A program made the translations under genes and the position numbers. A DNA stretch of 35,902 nucleotides from Phoronis australis (Eukaryota > Phoronida > Phoronidae). Below are positions 28,826 through 35,902 of this stretch, piece by piece (the first letter of the stretch is position 1; every line of letters begins with the position of its first letter). The notes under the pieces are model-generated. The model did no database searches. It saw only the letters and a list, made by a program, of their open reading frames with translations, and was not told the origin of the DNA. The DNA is taken from positions 540,458-576,359 of the forward strand of contig NMRA01000055.1 in the NCBI GenBank assembly GCA_002633005.1. Direction: 5' to 3'.

Positions 28826-31800
28826 ATGTCTGGGCACCTGCTTTACGGAGGGGAATATCACAAGTTTTTCAATGTGGACGATTACATGGACGACGTCTAC
28901 GGTGATTTGAATGGGTCAGGTTATAGTCCCATATTGGTTAAGTTCATAATAAATTCTCTACACAGCATTTTCAGAGAAGGTGAGTATATGCAAGCAGAAT
29001 ATTTAGAGCGCTTTGTTTTTGTTGACCAGACATTGCTTGGCCATGGCGTACCTGGTACTCTGACGTCCTGGATTTGAGGGCCCACATGCCCCTGCTCCTG
29101 AATGGTCACGTGCTCCAGGATTGCTTGAATTTTTGATGGCACAGGATTTGGTCCTGGTGTGACACAAAATATTTCTAGTGAGTTATTTAAGTATGAAATA
29201 GTATAGTAAAAAGTCCTGGCCGGGTGCATGTAATTAGTCTGATGAAATAAAAATGCTGGTAGGGTCATTATTTTTGGCCATGCAGAGTAAAAATAATGTT
29301 TTGGACTTTGTCATATATTTTAATTCTCAGAATAGATAAAAAATACATTTTTTTTCGTTCTGGGACTTCCTAAGTAACATTGCTGGTTTGTGCCCGAGAT
29401 GTTGAAATTACGCAGCTACTGCATTTAACATTGGTAACAGTATGTTTTGGCCGTCTCAAGACTGCATGGCACGGGAATGAGTTTCACACAATTTTTGCGG
29501 AAGTGTGTCGCAAAGTGATTCCCGAGTCAAATCACCGAAATCGCAAACAAGCTCGAACAACGTTTGAACTGTTTAAACACCGCCATGTCAGGGTCCGATC
29601 ATTCCGCGTTCACCTCACTTTGATTTCATGTCCCCCAGTTGATCACCAGACCAATCTCAGTCTTACACTCTCAGTCAGGACGTGACTTTCTCCTGCAGAA
29701 CTGACCTATCGCCAGGTCTGTGAGTGACGGCTTAACTGACCATTTAGAACTCATCATTCTTGATACACCTTCATTTTCAAGCCGCCATTTTACTCGAAAA
29801 ACAACACTTTCCCGAGTAAAACTTTTTGTTTGTCAGTTGACATTACGCAAGGGGGTGGAAGGCTTGCGATAGGTCAATTCACATCCCAACTCCTGGCTGA
29901 CCGTCTCTGACAGCACCCATATTTGCATACAAATAATGGTAGCCTGTACCTCCGCAGACTAGTGACTGAGGCTGGTCATTGACCTTTCAAACCTCGATAG
30001 GCCGGAACAGACTCTGATGCACAATTTCGTGACTCATTGATTTTGGGAAGGCGAAGAATTTCAGATCACATATCCACATCACATATTCAATTTATCAAAC
30101 TTTTTTCACGTCGGAGTGGCAGCCCATAGTGCAGCAGTAACGACGGTACGTTTCGTTGCCATTGAAAGGACGGCAACCGAAAAACACTTGCAAAAATCAG
30201 ACAACAACAAATCAATATGTGAAACTCCAGTGGCACGAAAACGAGGCAGTAGATGTGCCTGACAGATGCTTATGGAATATTGTGGGTAGATAGATAGAGA
30301 TTAGAGTGTCGTTGTGTAATCCGTGACGGCCTTTCTGGCAGTCGTTGTCGCGCTATTGGAGTTTTTCATGTTACTGTGTTGGTGTCTTGCGATTTTTACT
30401 TTTTTCTCGACTTACATAACAGTATTTGACCTTCCAATGCCAGCGAAGGTTTACTGCTGTGATGTGGGATGTAACACACACCGCAGACAGTTGAATAAAC
30501 TTGAGAAGTATCCGTGAATGCCATATTTTCCACATAATTCCTAGAATCAGTCCAACATCTCTAGAACCTGGACGTGTTTTCCTACCTCCAGGATAAAGGA
30601 GATTTCTATCCGGCACCAGCCCATGGTAGACTTTTACCTACTCGATCGACAGATACAGTGAGGCGAGGGAATGTAAAATACAGTATAATTGAGTAAGCAA
30701 ACAATACACGTAATATCTCCGACACTGGTTTCTTTATAGTATGATGCTGAGTGCTGTTTTGTAAGCTTGTTACTTTTGCAGGAACAATCCAGGGTCAAAA
30801 GCTGCTCGACATCGGTAGTGGTCCATCCATCATATCTGTTATCAGCGCCTCCCGTTGGTTTGAAGACATAACTCTGAGCGACTATACACCACAATGCAGA
30901 AAAGCACTCCAAGACTGGATAGAAAAGAAAGGAAATGCTTTCAATTTCCAACAATACTTCGACTACATCAGCAGACTCCAGAATGAGTAGGAACAATTAT
31001 GTTCAGGTTTTCAGCTGTTTTTGATTAATGCTAAACGATGCTACGAATCCTGTTGATGACTTTCAGCCGAAAATGCTCACGTCTCCTGCTCATATTTGGG
31101 AGCAAATGAAGGGAATGCTAGGGCAAAGCAGAAAAAAAAATTGGCAGCCAGGCGTCCAATGAAAGACATTAAAAAGGGGGCGTGGGCGGCCACCGGAGAA
31201 GCGGGAAACACATGGCGAACAGGGATGTGAACTGAACTTGGTGGCGAACAAGAGGAAATCGGAGGGGGTGTATTGATGGTGATTCAGTGGGGGAGCGTAG
31301 GATTGGTGACACCCGGGGTGAAATTCCCAACCCCCACGTTCGGGAAAAGCTATGCTCGCCGCCCCCCGAACAGTCAAGTTTAGTTGTGCATAAAAGCAAT
31401 ATTTTTATGTTATGACAACTCTTCAGCTGTCAGAAAATGAAAGTTGCGGTTTGAGGTGGTAGATCTTTCCCGGCCCAACAGTCGCTTATTACGCCCAAAA
31501 CATCAGTCACGCTCAGACTTGGTATTTTCGTACTTAGTAAGTTCATAAGAGCCGAAGCGCATTGTTTCAACAGATTCAGCGCATATGCTGTAAAAATATT
31601 TGGACCCTCTTCAACAAATATGAAACTTGCAATTTTAGTTCTTAATTTTGAAAAAGATGGCAATTCTTCAAAACCGGAAGTGTGACTCATTGTGCAATTT
31701 TCGAGTAAGCTGTGTTCTTTCGTTTTTCCGTTCTGGCAGAGATGTTCCGGCGTTGAATTTCAGCATCCAAGCATCGGGCGTAACAATTTGGCTGGAGCAA

Positions 31801-32613
31801 CCATGCCAGAAATAAGTGATAAAACTATAACAACAGCGATTCAACATAAACTCACATTATTTGAATTTTGTGACTTGCTCACAGGGTCTCAAAAATCGAC
31901 TAACATGATTCTAAGTATCAATGATAGTAAGAACTATGTCGCATAGATCAAAAACGCCTTGATGAATGGCAACCTTCCCTTCTGAGGATGAAGAAAAAGA
32001 CTAGTAACGTACCGTGTTGTGAAATACCCACCGCCATCAGGATTTTATTCCTTACTTGAGAGCGCGCCAACGTTAAAATGTTTTGTAATGTGCAGAATGT
32101 AAGATAAAATAACCAAACTTGTTTCAGAATCTCATCTGCATTGAGCTAATCATAGGAATACTTTTTACTTTTATTTTTTACAGTCAAGATAGCCGAGCTA
32201 TAGAAGAAAAACTGCGACAGTCTATAAAAAGGGTAGTGTCCTGTGACGTTACCAGTAGCAAGATCTTGCCGGAAGTGGACGACGGCGAAATATTCGATGC
32301 CATAACAACCAGTCTCTGTCTTGAGGCGGCACTGAAGGATAATTCGTCGTATGAATATACCATCCGTGCTTTGGCGAAAAAATTACGCATAGGGGGATGT
32401 ATTGTCCTTGTTGGTGTTCTGTCGCAAACCTATTACAACGTGAAAGAGAAAAGCTTCTTTACTTTAAAATTATCGAAGGATTTCATACACACAGCCATGG
32501 AAAAAGCGGGATTCAGCGGCATCGTTTGGTATACAAAAACCGACAGCATACCAGACGACTTCATCAGCGATAACCAGGGAATGTTCGTCGCATGGGGTAA
32601 GAAGGAGAAATGA
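28826..32613 (+). CDS. NNMT/PNMT/INMT-family SAM-dependent methyltransferase, three exons, 262 aa
   Basis: Exons are 28826-28979, 30782-30986 and 32184-32613. Donors are GTGAGT and GTAGGA, acceptors TTTTGCAG and TTTTTACAG, phases 1 and 2. The product (262 aa) matches the small-molecule N-methyltransferase family (264 aa in human NNMT) end to end. Y20 lies in FFNVDDY, the SAM loop LLDIGSGPS has D61, DYT has D85-Y86, CDV has D141, and SLCLEAA has E167. The end MFVAWGKK resembles PNMT. Position 197 is Gly and 201 is Gln, where NNMT has Asp and Ser that contact nicotinamide, so an amine or indole substrate is likelier than nicotinamide (inference). The ATG at 28826 gives an N-terminus collinear with NNMT; ATG 28775 upstream in frame would add 17 residues. 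Expected to be cytosolic. Confidence 0.88.
30025..30260 (-). pseudogene. Degenerate THAP-like first exon, copy 2 (inverted, in methyltransferase intron)
   Basis: The minus strand reads RYCCTMGCHSDVKK with both zinc-binding Cys positions kept, then a TGA and a degraded KF-DK stretch. The nucleotide match to 13145-13360 spans upstream (CTGCCTCGTTTTC, GGAGTTTCAC, TTGTTGTTGT) and downstream (ATCTGAAATTCTTCGCCTTCCC) sequence. It is a relic lying in the first intron of the methyltransferase gene, antisense to it. Confidence 0.6.
30310..30640 (+). pseudogene. Degenerate THAP-like first exon, copy 3 (in methyltransferase intron)
   Basis: From ATG 30437 the frame reads MPAKVYCCDVGCNTHRRQLN, then KLEKYP and TGA where Trp of the KYPWM motif is expected, then MPYF. 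Downstream CTCCAGGATAAAGGAGATTT matches CTCCGGGACAAAGGAGATTT near 13420. It faces away from copy 2, so the two form a head-to-head pair about 50 bp apart. Confidence 0.6.
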
Positions 32614-32861
32614 AATTCCTTGTTGACCAGACAGGCTGTTTAAAATTGACACCGATGTCATGAGATAAAATCGTACGGTGCATGAATAGTCATACATAGT
32701 GAACGGTTGGCCGAATGACAGTTAACATCATGGGTTGTTAGAGAAAAATGTATCGTTTTCCTAACTGGAAAATCATGAAAAATCAAAGAATTCGTGGAAG
32801 GATATTTGGTTAGTTTGCCGTATGCCTATATATGTGAAGGTCTGCATTATCTCTGCGGTAT

Positions 32862-32867
32862 AATAAA
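32862..32867 (+). terminator. Candidate polyadenylation signal for the methyltransferase gene
   Basis: AATAAA lies about 250 nt after the TGA at 32611-32613, a normal 3' UTR length. Confidence 0.45.
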
Positions 32868-33497
32868 AGGACGTGGTTACAAAAATAAACGTGGTAACTT
32901 TTCCCTTCGCTTGGGTGCAATTTGTGAGGCAATCGCCTTTGTCAAATAACTGCTCGGGTGTACCTCTGGGTGTATAAAGCACTCACCTTGTACAACGACA
33001 GCAGGATAAATTCATGTAACCTATCATTTGCGTGATAAAAAAACACAGTTGTTGAGTTGTTGTAGGAAAGTTGTATTTCAAAGTCCCCATTCTGAAGAGC
33101 TTTGTGCCCCAAGCATTCATGTTCTTGTAGAGGTTTCCTTTCTGAAGTTGATACATTGAAAGTACAACTCATTTTTTTACCGAACAGTAAAGTGTACACT
33201 AAATGAGGACTTCCAACACTTGTCCATGTCCAACATTGGCCGGGATACACCAAAACCATTGACCACTGCATTACACTATACAAAAACTAATTTCAAGCGG
33301 CTACAAACCCGAGTTCAGCTCAAGTGGTGCACTTTAAGTTTAGACCATTTACAGCTATGAAATTGGTCTTACTTTTTTCTTTTTCAGACGAGAAGCGATT
33401 CCTGACTTTGCAAAGAATCGGCAATTTGTTATTCATTCGGATCTCATGCTCGCGCATAAAATGAAATGCCGTGATTGACAAGCCAGCTTATAGAACC
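32868..33497. other. Intergenic stretch, nothing recognised
   Basis: AT-rich sequence with only short random frames; the minus frame at 32942-33283 has no recognisable motif. Confidence 0.5.
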
Positions 33498-33892
33498 TGG
33501 GCCAAGTCTCTAATCTTTTTACTCGAAATAGACTTGAAATTATGTTTGGCATTTTCTACTCTACTTTTGTGCAATCTCAAGATAAGTATCTATTATTCTG
33601 TGCTTGAGTACATAATGGCGGATAATTTATTAGTCCTAGTTTGCACTTGATAAACCCAACATTAAGGCTAAAAGTTCGAATTTGAACTCACAATGTAGAG
33701 TTTCTCCCCGAGTTTGTAGCATGAATATAAGGGTCTTCAAGTGCAAACTTGGACTAGATATGCATTAACTATAATGTATTCGAGCACAGTCTGATAACCT
33801 CTTATCTTGAGTTTGCACAAAAGGAGCAGAGAAATTGCCAAAAATAATTTCGAGTTCGTTTCGAGTACAAAGATTAGAGACCTGGCCCTGGT
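33498..33892. mobile_element. Foldback (long inverted repeat) element, about 395 bp
   Basis: The left arm starts GGGCCAAGTCTCTAATCTTT; the right arm, as reverse complement, starts GGGCCAGGTCTCTAATCTTT. Pairing continues through ACTCGAAA, TTTTGTGCAA(A/T)CTCAAGATAAG, GTGCT(T/C)GA(G/A)TACAT and TTTGCACTTGA to a centre near 33690-33700, with mismatches increasing inward. The arms are almost 200 bp with little loop, which fits a foldback MITE. Exact ends and target duplication are not resolved, and no protein is encoded. Confidence 0.7.
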
Positions 33893-34972
33893 CACAAGCA
33901 ATGATGAACTGTCAGTTCTTTCGAAACCTTGAAATCACCTCTAATTTGACAAGGAACAATATAAGACTAGATCCATGGTATAGATCTTTTTTGTAAAAGC
34001 GCCGGGGTTTATAGCCGATTTAAATTCATTTTCTGTTAAAAGCAAATCTAAAATTACAAGTGTAAAGAAAATAGTTCAAAAGGAATAAACATTTTACAGA
34101 TGATAGAATCTTTGCAAACTAAATGCAGATTATGTTAGTTAATTGTTGGCGGTGTGGCGATGCAACTCAGGAACTAAGAACTTTCTCATCGCGTGCTTGC
34201 TTTTGGCGAGATTGCTCCCCGTTTTGAATTTTTGTACCGCGTCCCACTACAACATCAAAATGTCCTACTTTTTGACACACGGCGAACTTGACGTTTTATA
34301 TATATGAGCGTTTTTGCGTGAATGTCTACATTGCTCTATTTTCTTGTTCTATCGATGATAGACGTTTTGGGTGTTTCGCCGGACGTCCATTCCCCCTTGT
34401 GTTTTGCCATACACACACATGCCCGCTTTATATTTGGAAGTCCGCTGTTTCAATGCAGATGTAGCGTTTTTTTCGTTCTTGACCGTTGGCAACTATGCAC
34501 TAAACTGGTTTCTGAAAACAAACAGCCTTTGCCTCAAAAATTCAATCATAACTCGAGAATTATACCCGTTTGGAACACCACGGAGGAAAAGCATTAAACT
34601 ACGATTTCATTTTCAAGGGCCAATACCATGTGACTCGGTCGTATTCGGAAACAAATTATCGTGCAGAAACGTGGGTTGTTTAAACATTTAAATTTACAAA
34701 TGTCCAGACAGTCTTTATTAAACGTGATGGGTGTTAGTTTGTACGTTGTTCATAATGTATTCGTATTACTGTACAGCTGCATGAGGGCACACTCCTTCGG
34801 TCGAGTTTCAGTCAGTTTCATCCTGGTCGACACCAACTTCGCGCCCACTATACTCCCAAGATATTTTTGCTGATCTCTTTAGGTGGACAGCAGACATGCC
34901 AAGCTTGCCACTAGTTGACCCCAAGAAAATTTTGGCAACAGCTAATGAGCAATTCTATAACGTCACAAGCTG
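33893..34972. other. Intergenic stretch before the HSF-like gene
   Basis: Several overlapping short plus-strand frames (34322-34597, 34371-34691, 34661-34873, 34896-35087) have no recognisable domain, and the first two read the same bases in different frames. I treat them as chance; 5' UTR of the following gene could lie here. Confidence 0.4.
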
Positions 34973-34980
34973 TGACGTCA
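34973..34980. promoter_or_regulatory. CRE-type palindrome TGACGTCA
   Basis: A perfect 8-bp CREB/ATF consensus forms part of a wider inverted arrangement (AACGTCACAAGCTGTGACGT), 232 bp upstream of the HSF-like ATG. Position and perfect consensus are suggestive only. Confidence 0.3.
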
Positions 34981-35211
34981 GGTTTGCAATTGAAATACCG
35001 TCACAATCCCTCAAGATTTCCAACGAAATAGTTTGCTTCTGGATTAAAACCAGTTTCCAACGCACAACTTTGACTCGATTATTCTGAAACTACAAGAGAT
35101 GACAAACACGATTGTTTCGGTAACTGGCGTAACACGTCATCAGTTTCATGAAGAAGACGCAAGTCGTGCGCACTCAAACCTTGGAAAAAGAGTTTAGTCA
35201 AAAGCCATAAG

Positions 35212-35902
35212 ATGGAATCGAGTCACAATTCCCGAAAGGAAACAACTATAGAGAACCATTTCGGGAAAAGCGTTGTCATTTGCAAACTGTGGAAAGTCAT
35301 AAATGACGAGAATTTTGAAGATATTCGATGGCACAAAAGTGGAAGATTTTTTGAAATCAATACACAAACGTTCGCTAAAAATGCCTTCAAGTACTGCCCA
35401 GACTTCTTTTCCGAGCAGAATACCCTAGTTAAGTTCATCAGACGTCTAAACGAGTTTGGTTTCGTGCGCGTTTTGCCCAAGGTCCCAGACAAGTGGTTTT
35501 GGAAATTTTACCATAAGGACTTTACTAAATACCGCCAACCAATAAATTTTCCATTGAAGGCTCGCCAAGTTCCCATAAAATGTCGTACAATGCCCTCGTT
35601 GCAGCATCTTGTGGAGACTAGCCTAAAGTCAATAGGTATCCAGACAATATCAGAACAGCAGCTCACATCCAATATCAACAAAGAACCAGTAGGAGGGCAG
35701 CTTGGAGCAACGAGTCTCGCATTCCCTAAAAAGACGAAGAAAAAGCATGAAGACGAGAGACGCGAGGAGACCAGAGGATTCATGGAAAGGTGGAATATAC
35801 TTCGAGACTTCTACCCAACCGAAATGCCGTTGGCAACAGAGTCTAGGCCAAATTGGCCATCTTATTTAACACATCGAGGAAAAACATCCAAGAGCAGACC
35901 AC
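35212..35902 (+). CDS. HSF-type DNA-binding-domain protein, 5' part (runs off window)
   Basis: An uninterrupted frame of 230 codons runs from ATG 35212 to the window edge. Residues 21-109 form a heat-shock-factor-type winged helix: VICKLWKVIND, IRWHKSGRFFEI (W40, G44, F46-F47), FAKNAFKY, then the recognition-helix region TLVKFIRRLNEFGFVRV (F75, R77, L79-N80, G83-F84) and a wing to about residue 109. In HSFs the matching core is SFVRQLNxYGFxKV, so the Q is replaced by R and Y by F. A basic cluster PKKTKKK at 172-178 is a likely nuclear localisation signal. The usual HR-A/B coiled coil is not seen in the visible part. It may be a divergent HSF/HSFY/HSFX-like factor rather than canonical HSF1. 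Introns past 35902 cannot be judged. Confidence 0.8.
   Translation, partial: MESSHNSRKETTIENHFGKSVVICKLWKVINDENFEDIRWHKSGRFFEINTQTFAKNAFKYCPDFFSEQNTLVKFIRRLNEFGFVRVLPKVPDKWFWKFYHKDFTKYRQPINFPLKARQVPIKCRTMPSLQHLVETSLKSIGIQTISEQQLTSNINKEPVGGQLGATSLAFPKKTKKKHEDERREETRGFMERWNILRDFYPTEMPLATESRPNWPSYLTHRGKTSKSRP

Noticed and set aside
31160-31380. G-rich stretch in methyltransferase intron 2 as a CpG island or exon
   Set aside because: Frames there are short and without domains, and the exon 2 to exon 3 junction is in phase without it.
32119-32183. Hydrophobic N-terminal extension of the third methyltransferase exon frame
   Set aside because: This is intron: the TTTTTACAG acceptor at 32183 joins in phase with exon 2 and gives the conserved family sequence.
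34322-34691. Two overlapping ~100-codon plus frames
   Set aside because: They use the same bases in different frames with no family features; chance is likelier.

Overview
The window is animal nuclear DNA, most likely from a marine invertebrate. Genes are split by GT-AG introns and are sparse. Non-LTR, Penelope-like, LTR and terminal-inverted-repeat (TIR) elements are all present, as are THAP and P2X7-like zinc-binding genes of the kind carried by invertebrate transposons. The phylum cannot be fixed from sequence alone. No bacterial operon, rRNA or CRISPR array is visible.

Left part (1-11.6 kb) is a repeat graveyard. Two tandem ~1.1-kb units (122-1236, 1307-2425) each carry a Penelope-like fragment on the minus strand and a non-LTR reverse-transcriptase C-terminus on the plus strand. 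A Penelope-like GIY-YIG remnant follows. A large block is then present twice (3705-6478 and 6573-10874). Comparing the two copies acts as a natural empty-site test. It reveals a 468-bp solo LTR with a 5-bp target-site duplication (TSD) in copy A, and a 1,967-bp element with 14-bp TIRs and an AT duplication in copy B; that element carries a broken HIRAN-like coding region. A tRNA-Ser-like SINE remnant, palindromic AAATGTAACA-rich repeats and a perfect 76-bp mini-element with a 9-bp TSD follow.

Middle (11.7-17.2 kb): an intact single-exon sulfotransferase-like gene (11777-13063), a degenerate THAP-like repeat, and a convergent pair of truncated genes: a P2X7-C-terminus-like zinc-binding protein (+) running head-on into a THAP-domain transposase-like gene (-).

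Right part (19-35.9 kb) holds host-type genes. An eight-coding-exon SLC38A7-like amino-acid transporter (minus, 19082-26679) can be reassembled with every intron phase consistent, giving 447 aa. About 2.1 kb away and divergent lies a three-exon NNMT/PNMT/INMT-family methyltransferase (28826-32613), 262 aa, whose residue numbering matches human NNMT but which lacks the nicotinamide-contacting acidic residue. A ~390-bp foldback repeat follows. The window ends inside an open frame with an HSF-type DNA-binding domain (35212 to beyond 35902).

The genes do not form a pathway. The host genes are independent, and the rest is layered mobile DNA. Single N characters at 1306, 3704 and 6552 sit at or just before duplicated-block starts, so part of the left-hand duplication may be an assembly or haplotype artefact.
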